From positions 248,001 to 312,000 of the forward strand of contig CASIAW010000001.1 in assembly GCA_949372875.1 (NCBI GenBank): a stretch of DNA of 64,000 bases, given 5' to 3'. The position numbers and the translations under genes were made by a program. Positions 26,549 to 35,526 of the stretch are shown here, in pieces. The notes under the pieces are model-generated. The model was given only the letters and a program-made list of their open reading frames with translations. It was not told where the DNA came from and searched no databases. Numbering within the stretch: the stretch's first letter is position 1; each line of letters opens with the position of its first letter. This DNA comes from Candidatus Poseidoniaceae archaeon (GTDB lineage: Archaea; Thermoplasmatota; Poseidoniia; Poseidoniales; Poseidoniaceae).

Positions 26549-29308
26549 TCAACGATTCTTGAGGTAGTCTTCACCGTACCATGCCCATTGCTCCATCGTC
26601 CAGCCGGCAGGCAGGCCCTCAGGTGGAAGAGGTGGAGCATTCGCAATCATTGGAGCGATGAATTGAGGCGTCGCCGGTTGAGGCGTCAAATTCAATGCTG
26701 AGCTGCCTCCACGGCGGGTAACAAAGAATGCGCCAACCAAAACGAGAATCAACACTGCTAAACCTGCAAGACCAAACTGCAAAGACATGAAAGAAGATAC
26801 AGATTCAACATTTCGAGATGCATCTTGTGGGTATGCATCGGCTTCATCGGACCAACCGTCACCGTCTGCATCTGGGCATCCAATGCGGTCATCGGTTGAA
26901 GTTCCGGTCACATCAGGGCAATCATCTGAAAGATTGGTTCCCGTCTGGTCAGGATAGCCATCGCCATCATTGTCAGACCAGAAGAGGCTTTCACCAGGGA
27001 AAGCATCGAGGTTATCATCCCAGCCGTCACCATCACTGTCAGGGCAGCCGTAGCGTTCTTGGGAGGAGAGTCCAAACAATCCTGGGCAACTATCTGGTAA
27101 GTTTCCAACTATCGAATCACCATACCCATCCAAATCAGCATCCATGTGTTGTGTTGAATCTTCGGGGAATGCGTCACTTTCGTCAGACCAGCCGTCACCA
27201 TCACTGTCAAGACAGCCGTATGAGTCTTCAAAAGAGGTACCGGCTGTTTCAGGACACGAATCAGGTTGGAATCCATCAACAGAATCTCCGTAACCATCAC
27301 CATCTTGATCGGCATGTTGGCTACTATACGTTGGGAATGCATCTGCACCCAGACCTACCGTCCAGCTAATATCTGGATTTGACCAACCATCACTATCGCT
27401 GTCCAAACAGCCGAATCTGTCTTCGGATGAGGTCCCAGCAACGCTTGGGCATCGATCGCCTTCGAGTCCATTGACGTTATCGCCGAAGCCATCTCCATCA
27501 GTATCGAGCCATTGGGTTGTTTCTGTGGGGAATTCATCAATACTGTCTGCATAACCGTCACCATCGAAGTCCGAACAGCCAAGAACATCGCCTGTATCGC
27601 TCGAGCCTGGGCTTACGGGACACGTATCAACGATGTCCGAAAATCCATCATTATCATCATCAAGGTCTTCACCAACATCTTCACATCCGTCTCGGTCACC
27701 ATCATTTATGAGTGTGGAAAAGAACGAGAGAGGGCTTGTTGGACAGAGATCTTCCTCGACAGAAGACACAGAGCAAGTCCAAAATCCATCTGCGACCAAA
27801 GCATCACAAATTCGGTCGTTATCATCATCATAATCTTCACCAGAATCTTGGCATCCATCAGTATCGTAGTCAGTCGCACTAGAAGATGCCCATCCAAGGT
27901 CACCTCGGCTGCAAGAGTCGAGGTCGTCGAGGAGACCGTCATTATCATCATCAGTGTCTTCTTTGAGGTCTAAACAACCGTCCATATCATGATCGGTGGC
28001 GAGCGACGATATCCAAGAAAGGTTACCAAGAGCACAGTTGTCATCGATATCGAGGATGGAGTCATTGTCATCGTCTTCATCACACACATCGCCGTAGTCG
28101 TCACCGTCATGGTTCGCTTGAGCCGAATTAGCAATGAAGGGGCAGTTATCTACTTGGTCACCGATGCCATCACCATCTTCGTCCGTATACGAGTCGATGA
28201 GCACGACTTCATCTTGACCATTATCAACGTAATAGAGGTCCCCATTGGGACCTATTTCAAGTCCCATAATGGACGTAGCTGAAGTTTGAATTGTATCAAC
28301 TTCCACCCCCCCTTTGCCGTCTGAATTCAAATCAAACGCTACTATTTTTCCGTTACCATTGAGAGAAACAAAGAGTTTGTCACCCTCAAGAGCAATTCCT
28401 GAAGGCCGGTCAAGACCTGATGCAAGAACACCCCATTCTATGCCGGTAATTCTTGAGTATTCTTGCAGTGGTTCGAGTTGGGAGGTGTCGTTCATGATGT
28501 CCTCGGTCTGATAGGTCGAATCATCGGTGTTCACCCAAAGAACCCGATTGGCTCCTGCATCTGCGATGTAAAGAATTCCTGAATTTTTGTCCATGACCAT
28601 ATGACCTGGAATACCGTAGGCGTGTGTAAGGGTTATATCCGAATATCGGCGAACAATAGCGTCAGAATGATCATCTTCTCCAGTGTCGTGGTCTTGTTGG
28701 AAGTCGTATCGAACCAACTCTCCATAATAGCCATCATTGTACCAATAGACATTTGCAGAATCATGAGCGATGCCAACCCCGTAAGGTGATTCATGATTCA
28801 TGTCAATGTGACTTCCAAGAAGCCCATTGCCATTATTTTGATTTTCGACTGCGAAATGGTTGAGTGAGGAAGGCCATAGAGTTGGCCCCATGAATAAATT
28901 TTGTTGAATTTGGCCACAGAATGTGTTCCCAGTTTCTTGAGCCGAGCCCCATTGCCAATCAAATTCAGGATGGTGTGCACCAAATGCGATTGAACTGACT
29001 TCTTCGAGGAAATGATTCCTGTTAGAGTCTTGACGGTTTTGAGAGGTCTGATTCTCCATACCAGTGTTTTCAATGATAGTTATACTATCAGTAGCACGGT
29101 TCGCTATCCAAAGTTCATTGGCACGACCTGGATGAAATTCAAGGTCTCTCGGATCTGAAAGAGCATCTGAGGAATCTGCAATAACCACTTCATTGAAACC
29201 CTCTCCGAATTGAGTGACAACGGTTGCTTCTTTGGATGCTACAGCATGAGATGGAAGTGAAAAAAGCAAGATACCCAAGAGTACGATGCAGACCTGCTTA
29301 TTGACCAT
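26549..29308 (-). CDS. Anchored propeller plus thrombospondin type 3 (calcium) repeat protein with GWTMEQW tail
   Basis: This 919-residue protein begins with a signal peptide (MVNKQVCIVLLGILLFSL). A beta-propeller of NHL-like blades follows (about 35-385; e.g. DPRDLEFHPGRANELWIANR, GIPGHMVMDKNSGILYIADA). Next comes a long run of Asp-rich thrombospondin type 3 repeats (about 385-825) in which DxDxDG-type calcium loops alternate with Cys-containing spacers such as DNCP and GCPDSDGDGW. A single transmembrane helix lies near residue 850. The roughly 55-residue cytoplasmic tail ends in GLPAGWTMEQW. A frame extension to 29425 is not used because the signal peptide begins at 29308. Adhesion or calcium-dependent rigid display is likely. 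Confidence 0.85.
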   Translation of the reverse strand: MVNKQVCIVLLGILLFSLPSHAVASKEATVVTQFGEGFNEVVIADSSDALSDPRDLEFHPGRANELWIANRATDSITIIENTGMENQTSQNRQDSNRNHFLEEVSSIAFGAHHPEFDWQWGSAQETGNTFCGQIQQNLFMGPTLWPSSLNHFAVENQNNGNGLLGSHIDMNHESPYGVGIAHDSANVYWYNDGYYGELVRYDFQQDHDTGEDDHSDAIVRRYSDITLTHAYGIPGHMVMDKNSGILYIADAGANRVLWVNTDDSTYQTEDIMNDTSQLEPLQEYSRITGIEWGVLASGLDRPSGIALEGDKLFVSLNGNGKIVAFDLNSDGKGGVEVDTIQTSATSIMGLEIGPNGDLYYVDNGQDEVVLIDSYTDEDGDGIGDQVDNCPFIANSAQANHDGDDYGDVCDEDDDNDSILDIDDNCALGNLSWISSLATDHDMDGCLDLKEDTDDDNDGLLDDLDSCSRGDLGWASSSATDYDTDGCQDSGEDYDDDNDRICDALVADGFWTCSVSSVEEDLCPTSPLSFFSTLINDGDRDGCEDVGEDLDDDNDGFSDIVDTCPVSPGSSDTGDVLGCSDFDGDGYADSIDEFPTETTQWLDTDGDGFGDNVNGLEGDRCPSVAGTSSEDRFGCLDSDSDGWSNPDISWTVGLGADAFPTYSSQHADQDGDGYGDSVDGFQPDSCPETAGTSFEDSYGCLDSDGDGWSDESDAFPEDSTQHMDADLDGYGDSIVGNLPDSCPGLFGLSSQERYGCPDSDGDGWDDNLDAFPGESLFWSDNDGDGYPDQTGTNLSDDCPDVTGTSTDDRIGCPDADGDGWSDEADAYPQDASRNVESVSSFMSLQFGLAGLAVLILVLVGAFFVTRRGGSSALNLTPQPATPQFIAPMIANAPPLPPEGLPAGWTMEQWAWYGEDYLKNR

Positions 29309-29365
29309 GAACTTCTCTAAATTACTATTGCCTATCATACCTTGCATTCCATAAGCGAAGAATGC

Positions 29366-29409
29366 TCTTATATTAGCCCGGTAATTTTTAGATTCTAATA
29401 AACATTTAA
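29366..29409. promoter_or_regulatory. Divergent AT-rich promoter region
   Basis: The 125 bases between the divergent ATGs at 29308 (minus) and 29434 (plus) contain TTATATTAG (29368-29376), which reads CTAATATAA on the minus strand, and further AT-rich blocks at 29381-29393 and 29394-29409. These are plausible TATA-like elements for both genes. Assignment is by composition and spacing only. Confidence 0.35.
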
Positions 29410-29417
29410 TTGACTTT

Positions 29418-29422
29418 GGAGG
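29418..29422 (+). promoter_or_regulatory. Shine-Dalgarno site of the gene at 29434
   Basis: GGAGG, 11 bases before ATG 29434. It supports that start over the in-frame codon at 29410. Confidence 0.55.
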
Positions 29423-29433
29423 CACGTCAAATC

Positions 29434-30099
29434 ATGAAGACATCTACCAAAGTGTTCATCATTTCAATGGGGCTTACCTTTTTGTGCTCCACAGTAGGCC
29501 TGGTACTCTCTTTTTCAACCATTATGGGGGGAGGAGAAACAGTTGCAACTCAAACTGCGCCTGGAGAACTCCAATTTGAGGCGACATCATTTGGGAATTA
29601 TGACATCTATGCTGAAGACAGTGAAATACATGTTGTGCTCGGGAATTTTTCGTATGCAAGCAGGCAGACATTTCTAGAAATGTGCTCGCTTCTCGGGAAT
29701 GAAAACGTCACGCTAATGACCGGTGAATGTGGTACTCTAAGGGGCAATCAAACATTGGTAGGTTCACTTGTTGTCGGTGACGATGATGTTGGAACTGTTC
29801 TGTTAAATCTCAATGGAACAGGTGAAGTCAGCATCGTTAAAGTATCGGATGCACGACTTTTGATGAACATGAGTTTCCTATGCTTTGGGTGTTGCTTAGG
29901 CCCAGTTATCGTACTCATTTCAGGGATTACCGCCTTCAAAAGTAGTTCCAAGACGGATGTGTCACTGGTCGAACAATCACTACCAGAACATCTTGATGAA
30001 TCTGTTGAAGACTTGATGCCCGACCACAAAGCAATGTATCCCACAAGTACAGACCGCCCGAATGAAAAAGGGGACGAACATTCGGATACAGTCGATTGA
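29434..30099 (+). CDS. Two-helix membrane protein of unknown function
   Basis: This 221-residue protein has a hydrophobic N-terminal helix (VFIISMGLTFLCSTVGLVLSF), an extracytoplasmic domain of about 100 residues with two Cys (MCSLLG and GECGTLRG) that could form a disulphide, and a second helix (MSFLCFGCCLGPVIVLISGI). An acidic cytoplasmic tail of about 60 residues ends in HSDTVD. ATG 29434 is chosen because GGAGG precedes it. It is divergent from the propeller/TSP3 protein and 75 bases from the convergent DnaJ gene. I do not recognise a family. Confidence 0.6.
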   Translation: MKTSTKVFIISMGLTFLCSTVGLVLSFSTIMGGGETVATQTAPGELQFEATSFGNYDIYAEDSEIHVVLGNFSYASRQTFLEMCSLLGNENVTLMTGECGTLRGNQTLVGSLVVGDDDVGTVLLNLNGTGEVSIVKVSDARLLMNMSFLCFGCCLGPVIVLISGITAFKSSSKTDVSLVEQSLPEHLDESVEDLMPDHKAMYPTSTDRPNEKGDEHSDTVD

Positions 30100-30173
30100 G
30101 AATTCATCCGTCAATAGGCGAACTCGGCTGATGAGATGGAAGTAACTGGATTCAAGAGAAGACGAAGGATGAT

Positions 30174-31304
30174 TCAATTACGTCGTTCGATTGCGTCGTC
30201 CTTGATTCGGTCAAGAATATCCGCTGGTCCGAGAACAGGTTTCAACTCTTGAAGCATTTTCTTCGACTTTTTATCGACTTTCTTCGGCATGTGTAATTTT
30301 AGAAGAACGATAACATCGCCGCGACCTGAGCCACGATTCCGTGGCAATCCTCTTTTCTTAATTTCGATGGTGTCGCCTGAATTTGAGTATGGAGGTATTT
30401 TGAGAACCAACTCTTTACCATCGATGTGTTCGAGTTTAATGCTGGTACCCAATACAAGATCGGAGTAACCAAGAGGGAGTGACATGATTAGATCAGCATT
30501 TGAACGCTCAAACCAAGGGTGAACTTCAACCTCGATTTCAATGAACAAATCTCCGTCTTCACCTTTGCCGTTCGGCGCGGGACCGCCTTTCCCTCTCATT
30601 CGTAACCGGGTTCCCGCTTCGGCACCTGCTGGAATGTTGAAGCGTAACGTGGAAGATTTGATTTCTTTCCCATCGCCTCTGCATGCCTCACAGCGTTCAT
30701 CGATTTGATGACCAGACCCTCTGCATGTTGGACAGTCCCGCACAACATCTTGCACGAACGGCCCCACCTGTTGTCGCATTCGTACCTTACCTTGTCCATT
30801 GCATTCCCCACAATCGGAGATGTTACCGTCTTTTGCACCCGTCCCAGCGCATTTGGTACAAGCTACGGGTAAATCAACAACCACTTCTTCTTGACTTCCT
30901 TGAAAGATTTTCTTCAAGTCAACGGTGTGGAACATGCGTATATCACTTCCACGTCGACGAGATTGACGTCCTGCGCCTCCACCGCCACCAAAGATGTTGG
31001 AAAAGAAATCACCACCAAGGATGTCTTCGAGATTGATATTGAATCCACCACCACCGCCAAATCCACCAAACGGTGAACCAGCAGGGCCATCGTGACCAAA
31101 TCGGTCATATTGAGCTCTCTTTTGTTCATCTGAAAGAACAGCGTATGCTTCTTGAATTTCCTTGAACTTTTCTTCCGCATTATCCTCTTTACTGCGATCG
31201 GGATGATACTTTCTTGCAAGGCTCCTGAAGGCGTTTTTGAGATCTGCAGAAGAAGCATCTTTTGCCACTTCAAGGACTTCGTAATAATCTCGCTTTTCCG
31301 ACAT
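30174..31304 (-). CDS. dnaJ: Chaperone DnaJ (Hsp40)
   Basis: This 376-residue co-chaperone stimulates DnaK ATPase and delivers unfolded proteins. It has the full type I layout: a J domain (residues 1-70) starting RDYYEVLEV with the HPD tripeptide in YHPDRSKE, a Gly/Phe-rich linker (FGGFGGGGGFN), a zinc centre with four CxxCxGxG repeats (CTKCAGTG, CGECNGQG, CPTCRGSG, CEACRGDG) and two C-terminal beta domains. The frame runs up to 31352, but ATG 31304 gives the standard N-terminus. DnaK and GrpE are not in the window. A zinc-ribbon membrane protein lies upstream on the same strand. Confidence 0.98.
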   Translation of the reverse strand: MSEKRDYYEVLEVAKDASSADLKNAFRSLARKYHPDRSKEDNAEEKFKEIQEAYAVLSDEQKRAQYDRFGHDGPAGSPFGGFGGGGGFNINLEDILGGDFFSNIFGGGGGAGRQSRRRGSDIRMFHTVDLKKIFQGSQEEVVVDLPVACTKCAGTGAKDGNISDCGECNGQGKVRMRQQVGPFVQDVVRDCPTCRGSGHQIDERCEACRGDGKEIKSSTLRFNIPAGAEAGTRLRMRGKGGPAPNGKGEDGDLFIEIEVEVHPWFERSNADLIMSLPLGYSDLVLGTSIKLEHIDGKELVLKIPPYSNSGDTIEIKKRGLPRNRGSGRGDVIVLLKLHMPKKVDKKSKKMLQELKPVLGPADILDRIKDDAIERRN

Positions 31305-31372
31305 TTCACTCACCCAACAAAACGATGGGGTACCAACGACCTCTTTCAACATCTCGCATGAAAACGACCTTC

Positions 31373-32365
31373 TTACGCATCAAGTCCACACTGTAGACAA
31401 AACGGTTCGCCCTGGGGAATAAGGGCATTACAGCCCCTACACAAGGCGCCAGAAGGTGATACGATGACTTTCGTAGGTTGAGATGTTTCGTATTGGGGTG
31501 TCGACATCATGGCCATTGACTCAATACTTTCATTGGAATTGAGCGCTGGAGAATTTGAATCCCAGGCATAGACCTTTTCCGTCTCGGGCTGAGGATTATT
31601 GTCAACTGAAATATTCGTGCCTTGGGATGACATGACAGACTCAATACTCCCCTCGTCGGTCATTGTTGTTATTTTCAACTCTTCATCGTTTGGTGAGGAC
31701 ACAGTTCGTATTGGAGCCACTGGTCTCTGAGCAGTAACTGGGGAAGCGGTGGATGCTGCACGTAAAGCAGTCTGTCTTTTCTCTTCCCTGCGTTCTTCTG
31801 CATTTCCTTTTCCAAACAAGCGACTCATCGCATCCAAGAAGGAATCCATAGGCGACTTCTTTCGTGTCGCCCCAATGGTAGAATCAACATATTCCTCATC
31901 GAAAGTCTCACTTCCGCTCATCCGACGATTTGCTTTACGAATCCTTTCGGATTCGAGTAAAAGGTCGACCTCGACTTTTTCATCTTCTCCAAGTTCAAGT
32001 TCTGGAGTTTCTTTATCGATGGTTGAAACTTGCTCTTTGAGTGCCATTTCACCAACTGGGCTCAAACTACTGTCGAGTTGTACATCGGTTTGCCAAACGC
32101 CTGCTTCTTCAGCCTCGTACACTTTTTTCATAGATTTCATTGTCTTGGAACGATGGAATTCATAATCACGAACAGTTCGAGTTTTTCTAAATAAGATGAA
32201 ACCGAGGAGAACACCAAGACCATACCAAGCATACATAAAAATGGGCTCAATCTCAAAAATGTCCTTGAGAGGGGTTACCGTGAAATGTATAGCACCGAGG
32301 AGAAGTAAAGGCAAGGCAGCAATGCCTCGGGCCGTCACACTACGCTCATTCACCATTCTACTCAT
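31373..32365 (-). CDS. Membrane protein with long charged linker and C-terminal zinc ribbon
   Basis: This 330-residue protein has two N-terminal transmembrane helices (IAALPLLLLGAIHFTV and FMYAWYGLGVLLGFILF), a long acidic and basic linker of low complexity and a C-terminal zinc ribbon (CRGCNALIPQGEPFCLQCG). The linker contains several EE/KR-rich stretches and a poorly conserved middle, suggesting disorder. A double-CxxC ribbon of this type commonly mediates protein contacts in archaea. It lies 69 bases upstream of dnaJ on the same strand and 54 bases downstream of the glycosyltransferase. It resembles the zinc-ribbon membrane protein at 17187 only in having a cytoplasmic ribbon. Confidence 0.7.
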   Translation of the reverse strand: MSRMVNERSVTARGIAALPLLLLGAIHFTVTPLKDIFEIEPIFMYAWYGLGVLLGFILFRKTRTVRDYEFHRSKTMKSMKKVYEAEEAGVWQTDVQLDSSLSPVGEMALKEQVSTIDKETPELELGEDEKVEVDLLLESERIRKANRRMSGSETFDEEYVDSTIGATRKKSPMDSFLDAMSRLFGKGNAEERREEKRQTALRAASTASPVTAQRPVAPIRTVSSPNDEELKITTMTDEGSIESVMSSQGTNISVDNNPQPETEKVYAWDSNSPALNSNESIESMAMMSTPQYETSQPTKVIVSPSGALCRGCNALIPQGEPFCLQCGLDA

Positions 32366-32419
32366 TCTCCGTTTTCATCGAACACTCAAGTAAGTTGCCG
32401 TTCATTGTACACCGAAGTA

Positions 32420-33451
32420 TCACCGGTCAGAAGACGCTCGGCCTTTACGAAACAGCCCGTCAACGAGGCCCAGTGAAAAACTGGTGTGAAGCATAAGGAG
32501 GCAAAGTGGGACTCCGAAAAGCGCTGAGATGCGTTTGAAACGAATACTACTACGTACACCTTCAAACACGAGAACTGCCAGATAACAGCTTGGAAGCAGC
32601 AGTGACATGTTTGGCTGCAAAAAGAAAAGCAAAAAAGTTGTAAGAAAACCAAACCATGGAAGAAATTCTCGAAGACTCGCTCGTTTTGGATGCTTTCGTA
32701 AGATTTTCATCCTCCAAAAACCATAGCGATGACCCATTTTCCACCATTTGTTTAATCCCGAACGTTTGACCATACTCACATGTGTCGCAGGTGTTCGAAA
32801 AACCGAAAAGCCAGAATCGAGTAAACGCATCGAAAGGTCACTATCTTGGCTTGTAATGTAGGATGTATCCCAACCATCAACAGTTTCCAAAGCCAATCGA
32901 GAATGCATTGCAAAAGCAGGAGTTTTTGTTGGGCCCGATACAGTGAATGAATCAAACTGGCCACTTCCACTTCCTAGTGGAGAAGCGAGTGTTCCTTCAA
33001 TCCAATTTTCAACCAGTCCATGTTCGCCCTTCCTTGGATGAACACGGATTCCGAGGGCTGCCAGCGGATTTGGAGCCATCGATTCAATTCTCCTCCATTC
33101 ATTAAGTCGTATTTCTAAGTGATCAATTTCAACAGTTGAGTGACCGATAAGTTCGACCGTATATTGAACAGATTTTGGGAGCATGCTAAGTGCTAAATTA
33201 CGTGCTTCAGCAACATGTTTTTCGGGGTTTGGATGCAACTCAATACGAGGGCCATTCGCATCGACACTTCGTTCGATTGCCTTGCGAACTTCGTCACATG
33301 TCGAATCGTCTGAGCCACCATCAAAGACCAAAACAATGTGATTTTGGGCGGGAAAGGTTTGCGCAATAAGTGAGTCGAGGCATGCACCAATATGTTCGGA
33401 TTCATTCAACACAGGAATGATTGACGCAATCAACGGCATTGCACCACTCAT
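32420..33451 (-). CDS. Family 2 glycosyltransferase with C-terminal membrane helices
   Basis: This 343-residue protein begins with SIIPVLNESEHIGACLDSL and a following VFDGGSDDSTCDEV, the nucleotide-sugar-binding GT-A fold of family 2 glycosyltransferases. SQDSDLSMRLLDSGF provides the ED-like acceptor motif. Hydrophobic helices near the C-terminus (FLPWFGFLTTFLLFFL and LLLPSCYLAVLVFEGV) put it at the membrane, as in N-glycan or exopolysaccharide assembly. The donor and acceptor cannot be told. An ATG at 33439 is a possible alternative start. It is divergent from the UPF0201 gene and isolated from other sugar genes. It could contribute to glycosylation of the surface proteins in this window. 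Confidence 0.88.
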   Translation of the reverse strand: MSGAMPLIASIIPVLNESEHIGACLDSLIAQTFPAQNHIVLVFDGGSDDSTCDEVRKAIERSVDANGPRIELHPNPEKHVAEARNLALSMLPKSVQYTVELIGHSTVEIDHLEIRLNEWRRIESMAPNPLAALGIRVHPRKGEHGLVENWIEGTLASPLGSGSGQFDSFTVSGPTKTPAFAMHSRLALETVDGWDTSYITSQDSDLSMRLLDSGFSVFRTPATHVSMVKRSGLNKWWKMGHRYGFWRMKILRKHPKRASLREFLPWFGFLTTFLLFFLQPNMSLLLPSCYLAVLVFEGVRSSIRFKRISALFGVPLCLLMLHTSFSLGLVDGLFRKGRASSDR

Positions 33452-33540
33452 ACCCTGGCCAACATGGCTTTGACTTTCACCTCTTCGCCTTTTTTGTCAA
33501 TGAAAGGCATGTTCATGTGCAAGAGGTGCTTGGCGAGTTC

Positions 33541-34056
33541 ATGCAAGAGCCAATGTTACGTCTCAATGGTGTAAATGAGAACTTGCGTATTCTGGTTGAA
33601 ACAGAACTTCGAGGAGCTGATTCGCCGGCAAAAGTTGAGCAAGCCCTCAACACCCTTTTCCCAGAGTTCCCAAGCCAAGACAATTCAGAACAACCGGTTC
33701 TGGGAAAAGGCATGAATGTAGTATGGCAGGCTGAACAAATCCCCCTCGACACATATCTCAAGCACCTCCATGACCAACGTATCCTCGATACTGCATTAGA
33801 TGCAATGACGGTTCAATTCGAAGGTGGAAAAACTCAATTCGAGTTACTGCGACAAGCTGCTATTGTCGGAAAAGTGGCTTTTCCTTTGCGAGATGAAAAG
33901 CCTCTTGGTGGGGTTATAACAATCACTCTTGAAGGTGAACACCTCGGCGATTGGCTGGAAGCAGCAACTTGGCATAAGGGTCGAGACATTGCTCCACGTT
34001 CTATCAAAGATGACCTTGCGATGGATTCGGGTGGAGAAGCAGTCACCTGGATTTAA
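33541..34056 (+). CDS. UPF0201 (COG1931) RNA-binding-like protein
   Basis: This 171-residue protein contains VETELRGADSPAKVEQALNT followed by LFPEF, matching the N-terminal signature of archaeal UPF0201 proteins. ILDTALDAMTV and QFELLRQAAIVGKVAFPL further on, then a PLGGV element, match the C-terminal part. The family folds like ribosomal protein L5/RNA-binding domains but has no proven role. The frame is open from a TTG at 33421, which would overlap the divergent glycosyltransferase start; ATG 33541 (or 33553) fits better, with GAGGTG upstream. It is slightly longer than the usual 130-150 residues. It overlaps the convergent Pcp-Nudix gene by 14 bases. Confidence 0.7.
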   Translation: MQEPMLRLNGVNENLRILVETELRGADSPAKVEQALNTLFPEFPSQDNSEQPVLGKGMNVVWQAEQIPLDTYLKHLHDQRILDTALDAMTVQFEGGKTQFELLRQAAIVGKVAFPLRDEKPLGGVITITLEGEHLGDWLEAATWHKGRDIAPRSIKDDLAMDSGGEAVTWI

Positions 34057-35089
34057 CCAAATAATTGGTTTCTTTCATCCACTCAACAACTGATGCATCA
34101 TTACCAAGCCAGTCAAGATGTGAATCATCGTCTAAAGTCCGCCATGTGATTTCGTCATGGGCAGTCCACAGGTTCTTGTCATTGAGATTCGGCAGTTCAC
34201 CGTTGAAGTATGCAGGTAGTACATGCAACGCAATGTCAACATTAGTGAGTGAGTGAAACCAGGTTCCAACAGAATTCTCACACTTCATCGACCATCCAAA
34301 CTCTTCCAAGAGTTCACGTTCTAATGCCCGTTTCTTTGATTCATTGGGTTCCACTTTCCCACCTGGAAACTCCCACATTCCAGAGTGCTTTTCTGAGGCT
34401 GAGCGCCGTGCAGCGAGATATTTATCATCTCGAGAAATTAACGCAGCCACAACAGATAATACGGGCTTGAACATCATTCGTCGAAGAACTTCCTGAACGA
34501 ATTCCCTTGCCGAATCAATGGTGCATTTTTCAGATGGAGGGAGATGAACAAAAAGGCAAGGCGTGATTGACTTCTTACCCTTAGAAACTGCCTCCAAAGC
34601 AGCTAGCGTCCTATACAAGGTCTCGTTGCAGAGGAATGTACCCGCATCTTGTGAGAGTTCACAACTCATAGGCCAAGCTCGAGACATCCATGATTCAACA
34701 GGAACTTCCACTGATATGTTACCCTGACCAGTGATTGATTGCTGACTCAATTGACGACCACTGTTGTCTGGGATTTTCATGTTTATACAGTCTTGGGCCA
34801 AGATTTCTAACCGAGGAATCTCACATGATTCGCACAAGCCAAGATGAAGAATTGCATCCCATTGTTCCCCATCCCGAATAGCTGTTGAAACTTCAAGAGA
34901 ACCCTCTCCATCAACAGAAAGGATACGTTTTTCAATTTCTACGTTTAAAGAATCATGCGGAGACTCTCTGAGTTCTTCCCACGGATCATCGAGGCGAAAC
35001 GTGACTGGAAGGCTATGAGTCACATCTTGAGAGATATTACGAGAGTGACCACCAAACGGCTCGAAACCCGTCACCAATATCCGAGTCAT
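34043..35089 (-). CDS. Fusion of pyroglutamyl peptidase (Pcp, C15) and Nudix hydrolase
   Basis: This 348-residue protein joins two enzymes. Residues 1-205 are a C15 pyrrolidone-carboxylate peptidase: it starts ILVTGFEPFGGHSRNIS, and the expected triad residues are present as Glu95 (RLEILAQD), Cys154 (CNETLY) and His182 (VHLPP). It would remove N-terminal pyroglutamate from peptides. Residues about 208-348 are a Nudix domain with a perfect box from Gly244 (GX5EX7REXXEEXG with Glu250, Arg258, Glu259, Glu262 and Glu263). The MutT-like context suggests hydrolysis of oxidised or excess nucleotides. The 3' end overlaps the convergent UPF0201 gene by 14 bases. The pairing is unexpected; the two activities have no known shared pathway. 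Confidence 0.9.
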   Translation of the reverse strand: MTRILVTGFEPFGGHSRNISQDVTHSLPVTFRLDDPWEELRESPHDSLNVEIEKRILSVDGEGSLEVSTAIRDGEQWDAILHLGLCESCEIPRLEILAQDCINMKIPDNSGRQLSQQSITGQGNISVEVPVESWMSRAWPMSCELSQDAGTFLCNETLYRTLAALEAVSKGKKSITPCLFVHLPPSEKCTIDSAREFVQEVLRRMMFKPVLSVVAALISRDDKYLAARRSASEKHSGMWEFPGGKVEPNESKKRALERELLEEFGWSMKCENSVGTWFHSLTNVDIALHVLPAYFNGELPNLNDKNLWTAHDEITWRTLDDDSHLDWLGNDASVVEWMKETNYLVKSR

Positions 35090-35186
35090 GACGAAGCCTT
35101 GAGTTGGCGGTTTTTGATACTCGTGCCGGTTGTAGCCCCGTCATCTTGACAAATAAGAACCAACAGGACCATGCAGTGGCGAGCAT

Positions 35187-35194
35187 GGAGGGGG
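35187..35194 (+). promoter_or_regulatory. Shine-Dalgarno site of the gene at 35203
   Basis: GGAGGGGG, 8 bases before ATG 35203. It supports that start over ATG 35185. Confidence 0.5.
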
Positions 35195-35202
35195 TTTCTG
35201 AA

Positions 35203-35526
35203 ATGAGTATATCTTTCCAAGAAGAGGAGACAAATGGATTTCTCGAATGGAGGCCAATACGACTGTTTCGTGAGATCTGGAAGGAGATTACGTTCGGAGT
35301 TGGAGCTTGGGGCACGCTGCGGCCACTGATTACTGCGTTACTTGCATCGATTCCCTTTCTATTCCTCGGCCAACATTTTAATCGCCAACATCGCAAAGCC
35401 TTTGATTGGACATTGTTGCAAATTCCGCTCGCACTCACAATCGTTCTTTGGATAGGGCTTTGGGCCTATTCAGTATTCGATGCTTGGCGACAAGCCACTC
35501 GTAAGATTGCAGGAAATGAAGGCTAA
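35203..35526 (+). CDS. Small membrane protein of unknown function
   Basis: This 107-residue protein has a charged N-terminus and two hydrophobic helices (LRPLITALLASIPFLFLGQ and WTLLQIPLALTIVLWIGLWAYS), then a short basic tail. ATG 35203 is preferred over ATG 35185 because the strong GGAGGGGG lies at the right distance. No family is recognised. It is divergent from the Pcp-Nudix fusion and converges on the metalloprotease gene, overlapping its stop by 4 bases. Confidence 0.55.
   Translation: MSISFQEEETNGFLEWRPIRLFREIWKEITFGVGAWGTLRPLITALLASIPFLFLGQHFNRQHRKAFDWTLLQIPLALTIVLWIGLWAYSVFDAWRQATRKIAGNEG

Noticed and set aside
26818-27973. Long plus-strand frames rich in His and Arg antisense to the Asp-rich repeats
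   Set aside because: They are mirror images of the DxDxDG repeat codons and have no start signal or plausible domain.
27000-29000. Possible CRISPR-like or DNA repeat array
   Set aside because: The periodicity is at the protein level (TSP3 loops). Unit lengths vary and there are no spacer/repeat borders.
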